In this document: positions 38,153-47,435 of the stretch, one piece after another | How the letters are laid out: every line of letters starts with the position of its first letter | Numbering within the stretch: the first letter of the stretch is position 1 | Source of the DNA: Corynebacterium tuberculostearicum | GTDB lineage: Bacteria; Actinomycetota; Actinomycetes; Mycobacteriales; Mycobacteriaceae | DNA: 64,000 nt | Assembly (NCBI RefSeq): GCF_013408445.1 | Contig: NZ_JACBZL010000001.1 | Span: 1,922,001 to 1,986,000, forward strand | Reading direction: 5' to 3' | The notes under the pieces: model-generated | Database searches by the model: none | The model's input: the letters and a program-made list of their open reading frames with translations, nothing else | Told to the model about the DNA's origin: nothing | Made by a program: the position numbers and the translations under genes

Positions 38153-40132
38153 CTACTTATCTACCGTGACTATCTGATCGTCCGGTGCGGAGCCATCCGT
38201 GGGGAAGGCCAACGTGAGTGCCTTGGCGAAGTACTCCGCGCGCTTTTCATTACCTTCAGTCTGGTAATGCACGTCATCGCCTGGGAGGAACCATTCGGGG
38301 CGAACGTCGGAAGCCCAGTCATAGACAATAAGGTTTGGGTAGCGATCCCGGGCGGCAAGGAGTGCCTTGTTGAAGGGCGCCATGTTGGCATTATCGTAGG
38401 GGCCGGAATTGAGGTTGGTCGCGGCAGTCGGCCACAGGACGGGGGCATCCCCCAATAGTTCCATGATCTGGTCCACGCGCCAGCCCTCCTCGCCGGATCC
38501 GCCCACGGCGCGGTTGGCGGCGTCGTTCACGCCGGCACCGATGATCCAGCAGGCGTCCTCGCCGTAGCCCTGGTCCAGAAGACGCTGGACAGAATCACGG
38601 ATAGAGGGATCGCCCTCCAAAGACTCCACGGTGGAGCGTGCACCGGTGACATCAGCCACCACTTCGTGCGCGCCGACGTTCTTGTACGTCACCTGCGCGT
38701 TGCGCTGGGGATCGGAGAGGTAGTCATCATCAAACATTCCGATGGACGTGGAATCGCCGACGTGAATGACGGTGGTGCAGCGGGTCTTGCCGTCCTCTGG
38801 GGTCGCATTCTCCGCGGAAGGAGAAGCTTGTCCGGAAGCCTTAGCGGAGGAATCTTTCTCCTCTGAGTCGGACGGGGCCGGGCCGTCGCCACCAATCTGG
38901 ACGCCCATCTGCTGTGCGCCGGGCTGCTCGGCCTGGTTGAGGGAATTATTCCACGCAGCGGGAACGCCCATGGATACTACCGCGGCAAGCAGCGTAGCCG
39001 GAATGGCGAGGGCCATGCGCGGCAGCGTATTGCGCTTGTCCCACCATTGTTTCAAGGGCGCGAGTACGCCGTTGCGGCGGACCGGATCCTCCACCAGCGT
39101 CCAAGAAATGTGTGCCAGCGCAACGGCCACCACGGTGACCAGCGCAGGATGAGCCCACGGCAGGTTTTCCCACTGGGGAATGAAGACGATGGCGGGCAGG
39201 TGCCACAGGTAGATGCCGTAGGAGCGCTCACCAATCCAGCGCAGCGGCGTGAGACCAAAGAACTTGGACGTCAGTGTCCGCTTGTCTAGGGCAGCGGTGA
39301 TCACTGCGACGCTGGCCGCTGAGAGGGCTAGAAGGCCCCAGTTGTACAGGTGCGGTGAGTAATCTGGCAGCAGCCAGAAGAGGGCGGCGATGCCCAGCAC
39401 GCCGAGCAGCGCGGCGGGGATGGTGAGCAGGCGCGGCGGAATGCGGTAACCCTGCGCGTTAGTCAGCGCGATGGCCAACGCGGCGCCCAAGAGGATCCCG
39501 CCAGCGCGGGTATCGGTGCCCTCATAGACGCGGGTGGCATCGGATCCGGTGTTGAAGAGGAAGGCCATCCAGCCAAAGGACACAGCAGCCAGTACCAGCG
39601 TGCTGACGACCAATGGGGCGCGCTTGCCGCCGGTGAGCTTAAGAAGCACAAACAACACGAGCGGCCAGAACAGGTAGAACTGTTCCTCCACGGACAGCGA
39701 CCACATGTGGTCCAGCGGCGCGTGTCCAGCAAAGCGGTCGAAATAGGATTGGCCTTCTGCGATGACATGCCAGTTATTGACATAAAACAGCGAGCTTAAG
39801 GAGAACCTGGCATTTTCGCCCAGTTTGGGCAGGTCGAAGAAGATAGTGAGTAGCAAAACCGTTACCAGCATGAGCGCAACCGCCGGGACGAGTCGGCGGA
39901 AGCGGCGCAACCAGAACGTGGGCAAGCCCAAGCCTTTGCCACGGCGGTAGCTTCGCATCAAGTTTGCGGTGATGAGGTAGCCCGACAACGTAAAAAACAT
40001 GCCGACACCCAAATAGCCACCTGGCAACCATGCAGGGTTGAAGTGGTAAATCAAAACGCCGAGCACGGCGACGGTCCGAAGGCCGTCGATGGCTGGGACA
40101 TAGGAGGTGTGTGAATCAACCGGTCTTGGCAT
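38153..40132 (-). CDS. OafA/YrhL-type acyltransferase with C-terminal SGNH domain
   Basis: About 659 residues. Residues 1-380 form the acyltransferase-3 membrane domain (about ten helices; YVPAIDGLRTVAVLGVLIYHF, RRFRRLVPAVALMLV, HMWSLSVEEQFYLFWPL). A Ser/Pro/Glu linker follows, then an extracytoplasmic SGNH-like domain starting VIHVGDSTSIGM with GAGVNDAAN and a final DDVHYQ containing the Asp-His pair. Such proteins O-acetylate or O-acylate envelope polysaccharides. ATG 40132 has GAGGAG 13 bases upstream. Single gene; no polysaccharide cluster adjoins it. Confidence 0.9.
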   Translation of the reverse strand: MPRPVDSHTSYVPAIDGLRTVAVLGVLIYHFNPAWLPGGYLGVGMFFTLSGYLITANLMRSYRRGKGLGLPTFWLRRFRRLVPAVALMLVTVLLLTIFFDLPKLGENARFSLSSLFYVNNWHVIAEGQSYFDRFAGHAPLDHMWSLSVEEQFYLFWPLVLFVLLKLTGGKRAPLVVSTLVLAAVSFGWMAFLFNTGSDATRVYEGTDTRAGGILLGAALAIALTNAQGYRIPPRLLTIPAALLGVLGIAALFWLLPDYSPHLYNWGLLALSAASVAVITAALDKRTLTSKFFGLTPLRWIGERSYGIYLWHLPAIVFIPQWENLPWAHPALVTVVAVALAHISWTLVEDPVRRNGVLAPLKQWWDKRNTLPRMALAIPATLLAAVVSMGVPAAWNNSLNQAEQPGAQQMGVQIGGDGPAPSDSEEKDSSAKASGQASPSAENATPEDGKTRCTTVIHVGDSTSIGMFDDDYLSDPQRNAQVTYKNVGAHEVVADVTGARSTVESLEGDPSIRDSVQRLLDQGYGEDACWIIGAGVNDAANRAVGGSGEEGWRVDQIMELLGDAPVLWPTAATNLNSGPYDNANMAPFNKALLAARDRYPNLIVYDWASDVRPEWFLPGDDVHYQTEGNEKRAEYFAKALTLAFPTDGSAPDDQIVTVDK

Positions 40133-40382
40133 GTTCGGGTAACTCCTCGAATGAAGGTACACGTAGGGGATGGCGCTCGCGCCATAGGGGACTCACATAC
40201 TCTAAACCGTGAAGCGAAAGTCGTTACAACTTCTACACCCTCGGCAGGGTTCGTTCCCCGGCTTGAGGGACATCTGGGGGTGCCGACATTTTTAGGATTG
40301 TGAAAGTAGCAGCTTGCGTCGGCGCTGGTTGATGCTTAATCCCTTTCTGTCGCATATCCCTATCCCAACAAATCCCCAAAAC

Positions 40383-40427
40383 GAAGAAAGTCTCGAAACA
40401 TCGAAATGGTAACGATGTCTCGAGACT
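40383..40427 (-). terminator. Terminator hairpin of tRNA-Ser(GGA), similar to an IS end
   Basis: Read on the minus strand: AGTCTCGAGACATCG, short loop, TCGATGTTTCGAGACT, then TTTCTTC. It shares TGAAGTCTCGAGACATCGTT with the left end of the IS at 23892-23911, in the same orientation to its tRNA. The rest of 40133-40382 shows no gene. Confidence 0.75.
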
Positions 40428-40436
40428 TCATAATGG

Positions 40437-40522
40437 CGGAGGATGTGGGATTTGAACCCACGAGGGGCGTGAACCCCGCACGCGTTCCAGGCGTGTGACA
40501 TAGGCCGCTAGTCGAATCCTCC
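40437..40522 (-). tRNA. tRNA-Ser (anticodon GGA)
   Basis: Minus strand acceptor GGAGGAT with ATCCTCC, anticodon loop CTGGAAC (anticodon GGA), long variable arm and T arm GGTTCAAAT. CCA not encoded. Confidence 0.96.
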
Positions 40523-40705
40523 GAGAAGAAACATTAGCAGCCGTGGCAATTATTTTACCAATCGCCAGGTCAGGACCTGTTTTCGGCGATCTAAAGCCGT
40601 TTTGTGTCGGATGGTCCTTGGGTCGCGCGCCTGCGGGCGGTGGCGGCCCGTGCGGCCGGAGGCTCATTTGGCTAAACCGGCGCGCGGGCGTTAGAGTATG
40701 AGGCA

Positions 40706-40798
40706 GGATTCCGCGTGGCGTCCATCCTCTGAACTCCCCCAGGGCAGGAATGCAGCAAGGGTCAGGAGGCTCTGGCGGGTGCGCGGGGTCCCCTTTTT
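40706..40798 (+). ncRNA. ffs: Signal recognition particle RNA (4.5S, small bacterial type)
   Basis: The conserved domain IV hairpin is present as CCCAGG-GCA-GGAA-TGC-AGCAAGGG (GGAA tetraloop and the asymmetric internal loop bound by Ffh). Outer arms pair GGATTCCGCG with CGCGGGGTCC. A CCCCTTTTT run ends the transcript. Its position just upstream of aspT and dnaX is the actinobacterial arrangement. Exact 5' and 3' ends are estimates. Confidence 0.9.
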
Positions 40799-40860
40799 GT
40801 ATGGCGTGCGTTACTATTGGGGGCTAAAAGTCGCCCTATACATGGAAGGTAGACATACGC

Positions 40861-42132
40861 ATGTCGCTTCTTACTTTGGAATCGTCCGAACTCGCGGAGC
40901 TCGCCGCCCAGGTCCGTAAGGACTACGAGGACCTTAAGGCTAAGGGCCTGAAATTGGACCTGACCCGCGGAAAGCCGGCCAAGGCACAGCTGGACCTCTC
41001 CAATGATTTGCTGGCGCTGCCCGGCCCGGGCCATTACACCGATGCGGCCGGAAACGACCTGCGTAACTACGGCAACCAAAAGGGCATCAAGGAACTGCGC
41101 GACATCTGGGGCAAGCTGACCAACATGGACCCAGAGCTGCTGGTTGCCGCAGATTCTTCCTCGCTGAATATCATGTTCGACCTGATTTCTTGGGCATTCC
41201 TCTTCGGCACCAATGATTCCGCACAGCCGTGGAGCAAGGAAGAAAAGCTCAAGTGGATCTGCCCGGTGCCGGGCTATGACCGTCACTTTGCCATCACGGA
41301 GCAATTCGGCTTCGAGCTGGTCACGGTGCCAATGGAGGAGGACGGGCCGGATGTAGAGGCCGTCGAAAAGCTGGTGGCGGATCCGGCGGTCAAGGGCATG
41401 TGGGTAGTGCCGATGTTCGCTAACCCCACCGGCGCCGTGATTTCTGAAGACAAGGCCCGCCGCCTCGCCCGCATGCAGGCCGGCGCGCCGGATTTCCGCA
41501 TCGTGTGGGATAACGCCTACGCGGTGCACACCCTGACCGAGGACTTCCCGGAAATCCTGCCGATTCTGGATATCGCCGCGGAAGAAGGCCACCCGAACCG
41601 CTTCTGGGCCATGTCGTCCACCTCGAAGATCACCTTCGCGGGCGCGGGAGTGGGTTTCTTCGGCACCTCGGAGGATAACCTCGAGTGGTACCTGGAGCAC
41701 GCCGGAATTCGCGGCATCGGCCCGAATAAGATCAACCAGCTGGCGCACCACGAGTTCTTCGGCTCTGCCGAGGGCGTGCGCGCGGTAATGCGCCGCCATG
41801 CCGCGCTGATCAAGCCCAAGTTCGATGCCGTGCTGCGCATCCTAGAAAAACGCCTCGGCGAGTACGAGGTGGCGCAGTGGACCAACCCGAAGGGCGGCTA
41901 CTTCATCTCCCTCGACGTCGTCGACGGCACCGCCAACCGCGTCTGGGAGCTCGCGCGCGATGCAGGCATCCTCCTCACCCAGGCCGGCTCCGCCTTCCCT
42001 TATGGCCAGGACGACAATGACCGCAATATCCGCCTCGCCCCAACCCTGCCGCCGCAGGAAGAGGTCGAAACCGCGATGGACGGCGTTGCCACCTGCGTCC
42101 TGCTCGCCGCCGTGGAGAAGCTGGGGGCCTAA
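40861..42132 (+). CDS. aspT: Aspartate aminotransferase, corynebacterial type (AspT)
   Basis: 423 residues. Strongly resembles the C. glutamicum aspartate aminotransferase: KLDLTRGKPA near the start, DSSSLNIMFDLISWAF, WICPVPGYDRHF, FANPTGAVIS, VWDNAYAVHTL and the PLP lysine K256 in SSTSKITFAGAG. It converts oxaloacetate and glutamate to aspartate, feeding the LysC/Asd pathway 18 kb downstream. The family is distinct from the classical AspC enzymes and includes Rv3722c. ATG 40861 follows GGAAGGTAG. The next frame begins at or inside its stop codon. Confidence 0.95.
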   Translation: MSLLTLESSELAELAAQVRKDYEDLKAKGLKLDLTRGKPAKAQLDLSNDLLALPGPGHYTDAAGNDLRNYGNQKGIKELRDIWGKLTNMDPELLVAADSSSLNIMFDLISWAFLFGTNDSAQPWSKEEKLKWICPVPGYDRHFAITEQFGFELVTVPMEEDGPDVEAVEKLVADPAVKGMWVVPMFANPTGAVISEDKARRLARMQAGAPDFRIVWDNAYAVHTLTEDFPEILPILDIAAEEGHPNRFWAMSSTSKITFAGAGVGFFGTSEDNLEWYLEHAGIRGIGPNKINQLAHHEFFGSAEGVRAVMRRHAALIKPKFDAVLRILEKRLGEYEVAQWTNPKGGYFISLDVVDGTANRVWELARDAGILLTQAGSAFPYGQDDNDRNIRLAPTLPPQEEVETAMDGVATCVLLAAVEKLGA

Positions 42133-42133
42133 A

Positions 42134-42676
42134 ATCAACGCCGACGAGTCTGCCCTGTGGCTGAGCGAGCTTATCCCGGCGCCGCTGGAGTTCCGCTACG
42201 TCGATGAGCGCCGGCTAGGCCTTGCCTCGCTTGCCGACGCCCAATCGCTCGCCCTCACCACCACCTTCAACACCACCGACACCGGCCTGCAAAGCCAGGA
42301 CGACGGCACCGATGTGCGCTGCGAGCTGCTCACGGTGGCGCGCACCGGGCAGCCCGAGGTGGCCGCCGCCATCAACGCCGCGGCTGACACCTTCGAAAAG
42401 GCCGACGGCCTGTTGCCGGCGCAGCCGGGCGTGATGCTGCCGTCCATCCTCGATGTCCCTGATATCACCGTGCACCACGGCCTGTTCATCGCGCCGTACC
42501 TGTGGGGCGGGCAGACCCCGCAGTTTCGCGAAGAGGGCCGCCTGACCCTCATCTTGCAGCTAGTCATGCTGACGGATTCGGAATATGCGTTTGGGGTAGA
42601 AGAGGGCGTCGGCAAGCTGCAGGGAGCGGTGGCCGAGCAGGGCATTGACCTGCTGGACTGGTCGCGCGAGGGTTAG
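42134..42676 (+). CDS. SUFU (suppressor of fused)-like domain protein; start codon unclear
   Basis: About 180 residues. The C-terminal half fits the bacterial suppressor-of-fused domain pattern: HHGLFIAPYLWGG, LTLILQLVMLTDSEYAFGVEEG and a closing LLDWSREG. Role unknown; the equivalent gene lies between aspT and dnaX in other corynebacteria. No ATG, GTG or TTG occurs between the aspT stop and the recognisable N-terminus (NADESALWLSEL), so translation may start at ATC 42134 by coupling, with GGGGG just upstream, or at a TTG inside aspT. One copy of the 13-mer repeat lies at 42228 (encoding LADA). Confidence 0.72.
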   Translation: MNADESALWLSELIPAPLEFRYVDERRLGLASLADAQSLALTTTFNTTDTGLQSQDDGTDVRCELLTVARTGQPEVAAAINAAADTFEKADGLLPAQPGVMLPSILDVPDITVHHGLFIAPYLWGGQTPQFREEGRLTLILQLVMLTDSEYAFGVEEGVGKLQGAVAEQGIDLLDWSREG

Positions 42677-42694
42677 CCGGTAAACTGGCTAACC

Positions 42695-45058
42695 GTGGCT
42701 TTATACCGGAAATATCGTCCAGCAACGTTCGCGGAGGTCGTGGGCCAAGAGCAGGTCACCACGCCGCTATCCGCCGCCCTTGATGCAGGGCGCATCAACC
42801 ACGCCTACCTCTTTTCCGGCCCGCGCGGCTGCGGCAAGACCTCCTCGGCGCGGATTATGGCCCGCTCGCTCAACTGCGAGCACGGGCCGACCTCGACGCC
42901 GTGCGGCAAGTGCGATTCCTGCGTCTCCCTCGCCCCCGGTGGCCCCGGCAACCTGGACGTGACGGAGCTCGACGCCGCCTCGCACAACGGCGTGGAGGAC
43001 ATGCGCGAGCTGCGCGACCGCGCCTACTACGCGCCGGCCGAATCGCGCTACCGCATCTTCATTATTGACGAGGCGCATATGATTTCGCCCTCCGGTGCGA
43101 ACGCGCTGCTCAAGGTGGTGGAGGAGCCGCCCGAGCACGTCATCTTCATCTTCGCGACCACGGAGCCGGAGAAAATCATCGGCACCATTCGCTCGCGTAC
43201 CCACCACTATCCCTTCCGCCTGCTGACCCCGCCGGCCATGAAGGGCCTGCTGCAGCGCACCGTTGCGGCCGAGGGCGTACATGTTGAGGACGCCGTGTAC
43301 CCCATGGTCATTGAGGCGGGCGGCGGTTCCCCGCGCGATACTTTGTCTCTGCTGGACCAGCTGCTGGCCGGCGCCGGGCCCGATGGTCTGACCTACGACC
43401 TTGCCCGGCCGCTTTTGGGTGTCACCGATGTCTCGCTGCTTGACGACGCCATCGAAACCCTCGCCAACCAAGACAAACCCGGCCTCTTCGCGATGGTCGA
43501 CCACGTCATCGAGGCCGGCCACGACCCGCGCCGCTTCGCCGTCGACTTGCTCGACCGTTTGCGCGATTTGATGATCCTGCAGGCCGTGCCCGGCGCCATC
43601 GATGCCGGCCTCGTCTCCGCGCCCACCGACCGCGCCTCGGTACTTACCGCCCAGGCGCAGCGCTTTTCCGGGCCGCAGCTGACTTACCTGGCATCCACGG
43701 TCAACGACCGCATCAGTGACCTCACCGGCGCGACCTCGCCGCGCCTGCTGCTAGAAATCATGTGCGCGCACCTGCTTATCGGGTCCACCGGCCCCGCTGC
43801 TGCCGCGCCTGCACCCGCAGCGGCTTCCGCTTCCGCCCCCGCTGCCAATGCTGCCGCGGTCTCGCCCGCGCCGGCTGGCCCTGCGACCCCGGGCGGTGCT
43901 CCCGCGGCCAACTCTGCCGTCGCCGGTGCCCAAGACCCCCAGTCCGCCGCTGCTGCCATCATCGCTCGCCGCCGCGCCAAGTCCCAGGAGCAGCAGGCTT
44001 CTGCCCCGTCTTCTGCTCTAACCTCTGCACCGGCCGCTCAGCCGCAACCGCAGGCCCCGTCCCAACCGGAATCGCAACCGGATGCGCAGCCGAAGGCGCA
44101 ACCCGAGCAGCCGGCGGCCGCTGAGCCGCAACGCACGCAGAAGCCTCAGGACCAAGAGCCGCAACCGCAACGGGACGAAGTGGCTGTGGCAAAACAGCCG
44201 GCAAAGCAGGAACAGCAGCAAGAGGCTGGGGACCCGTGGCAGCGTGAGCGGCAAATCCCGCAAGCAGAAGCGCCCGCGCAGCAAACGCCGCAGCCGGCAC
44301 CGGACCAGCAGGAGCGTCGCGAGCCACTGGAGAAGCCTGTGCCGGCCCGTGCAGAGGAATCCGCCACGGAAACTGCGCCGGAACCTGCCGCGCAATCGCA
44401 GGCGGCGGAGGAGCCGGCGGGTGACTTCGCAGAGGCCGTGAGGGAGAAATGGGTGGCGTTGAGGGAGAGCGTCGGAAAGCGGAATAAGGTGGCCGAAATC
44501 ATGCTGGCCGAAGCCCGCGTGCTTGGCTTCCGCGATGGCACCCTGACGCTGGGACACACCACCGGTGCGCTGGCCGAGCGCATCAATGCGCCCGCCAACA
44601 ACGCCGTCATAGTGGAGGTGCTCAAGGAGGAGTTCCAGCGCGATGTGGCCGTGAACTGCGTGGTGGGCACCGACCCGAAGACCTCCGGTTTCGATGCCCC
44701 GCGGCCGCCACAGCGCAAGGAAGCGTGGACGCCGAATCAGCCGGCGCGCGAGCCGGCCGACGACCAGGAGGCGGAGAGTAAGCCGGAAAGTGCGCCCGGG
44801 TGGCGCTCGCGCATCGCACGGGCGACGCAGGCGGCCAAGCAACGCGATGAATCGCAGTTCAGCAATGGCGTGCCGCTTCCGCCCGAGCCTGAGCCGGACT
44901 TTGGCGCTCCGCCCGAGGAGCCCCCGGCCTATACCCGCGACGACGAAGAGCGGGACATGATGGAGGCTGCGCAGTCTACCGGCGAGATGGATCATCGCAG
45001 CGCTACCGAGGTAGCTATGGAGCTGCTGGAGCGCGAGCTGGGCGCACGGCGTGCCTAA
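42695..45058 (+). CDS. dnaX: DNA polymerase III subunits gamma/tau
   Basis: 787 residues. AAA+ clamp-loader core: Walker A SGPRGCGKTS (41-50), zinc cysteines C61, C70, C73 and C76, Walker B FIIDEAHM, sensor IFATTEPEK, lid region ending about residue 365. Then a 230-residue Ala/Pro/Gln-rich disordered linker and a tau-like C-terminal domain (VREKWVALRESVGKRNKVAE, AEARVLGFRDGTLTLGHTTG). Loads the beta clamp and couples replisome parts. GTG 42695 is the start. The linker is much longer and more repetitive than in E. coli. Confidence 0.96.
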   Translation: MALYRKYRPATFAEVVGQEQVTTPLSAALDAGRINHAYLFSGPRGCGKTSSARIMARSLNCEHGPTSTPCGKCDSCVSLAPGGPGNLDVTELDAASHNGVEDMRELRDRAYYAPAESRYRIFIIDEAHMISPSGANALLKVVEEPPEHVIFIFATTEPEKIIGTIRSRTHHYPFRLLTPPAMKGLLQRTVAAEGVHVEDAVYPMVIEAGGGSPRDTLSLLDQLLAGAGPDGLTYDLARPLLGVTDVSLLDDAIETLANQDKPGLFAMVDHVIEAGHDPRRFAVDLLDRLRDLMILQAVPGAIDAGLVSAPTDRASVLTAQAQRFSGPQLTYLASTVNDRISDLTGATSPRLLLEIMCAHLLIGSTGPAAAAPAPAAASASAPAANAAAVSPAPAGPATPGGAPAANSAVAGAQDPQSAAAAIIARRRAKSQEQQASAPSSALTSAPAAQPQPQAPSQPESQPDAQPKAQPEQPAAAEPQRTQKPQDQEPQPQRDEVAVAKQPAKQEQQQEAGDPWQRERQIPQAEAPAQQTPQPAPDQQERREPLEKPVPARAEESATETAPEPAAQSQAAEEPAGDFAEAVREKWVALRESVGKRNKVAEIMLAEARVLGFRDGTLTLGHTTGALAERINAPANNAVIVEVLKEEFQRDVAVNCVVGTDPKTSGFDAPRPPQRKEAWTPNQPAREPADDQEAESKPESAPGWRSRIARATQAAKQRDESQFSNGVPLPPEPEPDFGAPPEEPPAYTRDDEERDMMEAAQSTGEMDHRSATEVAMELLERELGARRA

Positions 45059-45120
45059 CCGGCAAGCACGGTACACTCGGGCGGTAGCGAAATTTACAGT
45101 TGAATTAGAAAGGAAACGAC

Positions 45121-45489
45121 ATGGCTGACCAAGACCCAATGCAGCAGGCAAATGACATGAACGACCTCATCGCGCAGGCCGCGCAGGTGCAGGCGGACCT
45201 GCAGAAGGCGCAGGAAGAAATCCTCGCCACCAACGTCGAGGGCCAGGCGGGCAATGGCCTGGTTAAGGTGACCATGACCGGCGGCGCCGAGCTCGTGGAC
45301 CTGCAGATCGATAAGTCTGTCGTGGACCCAGAGGACGTCGATACCCTGCAGGATCTGGTCATGGGCGCGTTCAAGGAGGCTCACGCTGCGGCCGGCCGCC
45401 TGGCACAGGAGAAGATTGGCCCGCTGTCCCAGGGCATGGGCGGCCAGGGTGGCCCGTCTTTTGAGGATGTCTTCGGCGGCAACCAGTAG
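45121..45489 (+). CDS. ybaB: YbaB/EbfC family nucleoid-associated protein
   Basis: 122 residues. Family motifs are AQVQADLQKAQEEI, VEGQAGNGLVKVTMTGGAELVDLQI and EDVDTLQDLVMGAFKEA. These dimeric proteins bind DNA, and the gene is always between dnaX and recR. AGAAAGGA precedes ATG 45121. A hairpin terminator separates it from recR, so recR may also have its own promoter. Confidence 0.94.
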   Translation: MADQDPMQQANDMNDLIAQAAQVQADLQKAQEEILATNVEGQAGNGLVKVTMTGGAELVDLQIDKSVVDPEDVDTLQDLVMGAFKEAHAAAGRLAQEKIGPLSQGMGGQGGPSFEDVFGGNQ

Positions 45490-45504
45490 CCCGCACGATA
45501 CGAT

Positions 45505-45540
45505 AAAAGGCCGTTGCCCCGGGTGGGGCCGCGGCCTTTT
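45505..45540 (+). terminator. Intrinsic terminator between ybaB and recR
   Basis: AAAAGGCCG and CGGCCTTTT with a GC-rich 18-base loop that can itself pair; bidirectional in form. Lies 15 bp after the ybaB stop. Confidence 0.85.
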
Positions 45541-45560
45541 GCTGATTTTGGGAGTAATTG

Positions 45561-46217
45561 ATGTTTGAAGGACCTCTGCAAGACCTCATCGACGAGTTTT
45601 CGCGCCTGCCGGGCATCGGCCCGAAGTCGGCGCAGCGCATCGCGTTTCACGTTTTGCACATGGAACCCGAGGACATCGAGCGGCTGCAGAACGCGCTGGG
45701 CGCGGTGCGCGATGGCGTGACCTTCTGCCGCATCTGCTGCAATATCTCCCGCGAGGATGTCTGCCGCATCTGTATTAATTCGCAGCGCGACGCCTCGACC
45801 ATATGCGTGGTGGAAGAGCCGAAGGATATCCAGGTCATCGAGCGCACCGGAGAGTATGAGGGCCGCTACCACGTCTTGGGTGGCGCGCTGGACCCGCTGG
45901 CGAATGTGGGCCCGCGCGATTTGAATATTTCCACGCTGTTGCAGCGCCTGGGTGGTGTGCTGCCGGACCGCGAGCTGGCGGATTCCACCCCTGAAGCCCC
46001 GCTTTACGACGCCACCCCCACCATCCACGAAGTCATCCTCGCCACCGACCCCAATACGGAGGGCGAGGCCACCGCCGCATACCTGGTGCGGTTGCTGCGC
46101 GACTTCCCTGATTTGAAGATCACCAGATTGGCCTCCGGCATGCCGCTCGGAGGCGATCTGGAGTTCGTGGACGAACTCACCTTGTCCCGCGCGCTCTCTG
46201 GCCGCCTGACCATTTAG
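45561..46217 (+). CDS. recR: Recombination mediator RecR
   Basis: 218 residues. N-terminal helix-hairpin-helix ([19 protein letters not shown]), zinc finger C56-x2-C59 and C68-x2-C71, Toprim domain with [14 protein letters not shown], and the Walker B-like C-terminus ([19 protein letters not shown]). RecR with RecO loads RecA at gaps. ATG 45561 follows TTGGGAG; a TTG one codon earlier is less likely. Confidence 0.96.
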   Translation: MFEGPLQDLIDEFSRLPGIGPKSAQRIAFHVLHMEPEDIERLQNALGAVRDGVTFCRICCNISREDVCRICINSQRDASTICVVEEPKDIQVIERTGEYEGRYHVLGGALDPLANVGPRDLNISTLLQRLGGVLPDRELADSTPEAPLYDATPTIHEVILATDPNTEGEATAAYLVRLLRDFPDLKITRLASGMPLGGDLEFVDELTLSRALSGRLTI

Positions 46218-46241
46218 CGCGGGTGAGCGCGCGAGCGCGGG

Positions 46242-47333
46242 CTAGGGGACGGCGGCCGAGGGCCCGGTTCGCCCGCGGCCGGTGAACACTGGCGGCCCGT
46301 GTGCTTTGCTTGCCGTCCCGTTATCTGCGCTGCTGTGTACACCGCTGTGGCCGCTATGCATGCTGCTAGGCGTAGCGTTGTGCCGGCTGGCGGGCGGAAG
46401 CCAGGCGACTCGGCCGTTGACGCGGGCCATGCGGCCGCGGCCCGGCAGGCCGTTGATGGAGTTGTGATACGGGCACAGCAGCGTCATGTTTTCGGGGTGG
46501 GTGAGGCCGCCGCGGGAGTATTCGATGAGGTGGTGGGCTTGGCATTCGGAGGCGGGGCGTCGGCAAGCGGGCCAGGCGCAGCGGGCGCCTTCGGCCTCGA
46601 GCATGCGGCGCTGCTTCGCGGAGGCCTGCCGGGTGCGGTAGAGGTTGACCGGCCCGCGCTCGGGGTGGATGAGCGTGAAAAGGCCGGCGCCGGCGAGGGT
46701 GCGGCGGACGAGTTCGGCGCCGGTGATGGTAGCGCCGTTGGTGAGAGCGAGGCGGATGTCGTCGCCGTCGCCGGCCAGGATTTTCAGGTAATCCGGCAGC
46801 TCGATGATGACATTGGTGGTCACGGTCGCGGGCGCGGCGGCGCGGGAACCGGTGAGCCAGGCCAGCGGGTCGGATTTGGCGGCGGCCCAGATATCGGCCA
46901 TCTGCGCGGCGGGGCCGGTGAAACTCAGGGTGGTTTTCTCGCCGTGCATGATGCGGCGGCCGCCGTCTTCGCGCTCGGGCGGCGGGTTGATTTCGCGCAG
47001 CAGCCGAGTGGCCGCGCGCGAGACCTGCGCGGTGGTGCCGGCGGTGGCGCATAGCTTCTCGCGGAATTGCCAGCGCTTGGTGGGGTCAGAAATGCCGCGC
47101 GAGCGGCGGGCGATGAGCGCGAGGGTTTCCAGGCTGTGCTGGTTGCGGCGCGCGGCGGCCAGGGCGCGGGATTGGTAGCGCGAGTGGCTGGTGGGCGAGA
47201 GGAAGGCCGCGGCGGTGCGGCGCACGGTGCGCGCTTGGTCCGCGGGCAGGGGCAGGCTGGAGGCGGCGTGGGCCTCTTCGAGAAGTTCCACGCCGCGCTT
47301 AGCGATGTCGCCCAGCTGCTCCAATAACGTCAT
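46242..47333 (-). CDS. DUF222 / 13E12-like protein with HNH nuclease domain
   Basis: 363 residues. The first 220 are the helical DUF222 region (RRTAAAFLSPTSHSRYQSRALAAARRNQ). Then comes an HNH domain with a zinc site: CAWPAC, CQAHHLIEYSRGG (HH catalytic), NMTLLCPYHNSIN. A Ser/His/Gly-rich tail closes the protein. Such genes are multicopy in mycobacteria and corynebacteria; their role is unsettled (homing-like nuclease or repair). The gene interrupts the usual recR to gatD neighbourhood and is preceded by an inverted pair of perfect DnaA-box sequences. Confidence 0.88.
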   Translation of the reverse strand: MTLLEQLGDIAKRGVELLEEAHAASSLPLPADQARTVRRTAAAFLSPTSHSRYQSRALAAARRNQHSLETLALIARRSRGISDPTKRWQFREKLCATAGTTAQVSRAATRLLREINPPPEREDGGRRIMHGEKTTLSFTGPAAQMADIWAAAKSDPLAWLTGSRAAAPATVTTNVIIELPDYLKILAGDGDDIRLALTNGATITGAELVRRTLAGAGLFTLIHPERGPVNLYRTRQASAKQRRMLEAEGARCAWPACRRPASECQAHHLIEYSRGGLTHPENMTLLCPYHNSINGLPGRGRMARVNGRVAWLPPASRHNATPSSMHSGHSGVHSSADNGTASKAHGPPVFTGRGRTGPSAAVP

Positions 47334-47384
47334 GCCCCGCAGCCTATGGGCGGGGGCAAGCGGCTACAAGGGGAAGCGGCCGAG

Positions 47385-47435
47385 CCTGTGGATAACTCGG
47401 GGGTTTCGCGGCCGCCGGGCGAAGTTATCCACAGG
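47385..47435 (-). repeat. Inverted pair of perfect DnaA-box sequences
   Basis: CCTGTGGATAACT (47385-47397) and AGTTATCCACAGG (47423-47435), a 13-bp perfect inverted repeat 25 bp apart. Each arm contains TTATCCACA, the consensus DnaA box. It lies between the HNH gene's start and the gatD stop. Confidence 0.75.

Noticed and set aside
40523..40705. Additional RNA gene between tRNA-Ser and the SRP RNA
   Set aside because: Only GC-rich unstructured sequence and the probable SRP promoter are visible.
42605..42616. Further exact copy of the 13-mer
   Set aside because: The last base differs (GCAAGCT), so it was counted only as a near copy.
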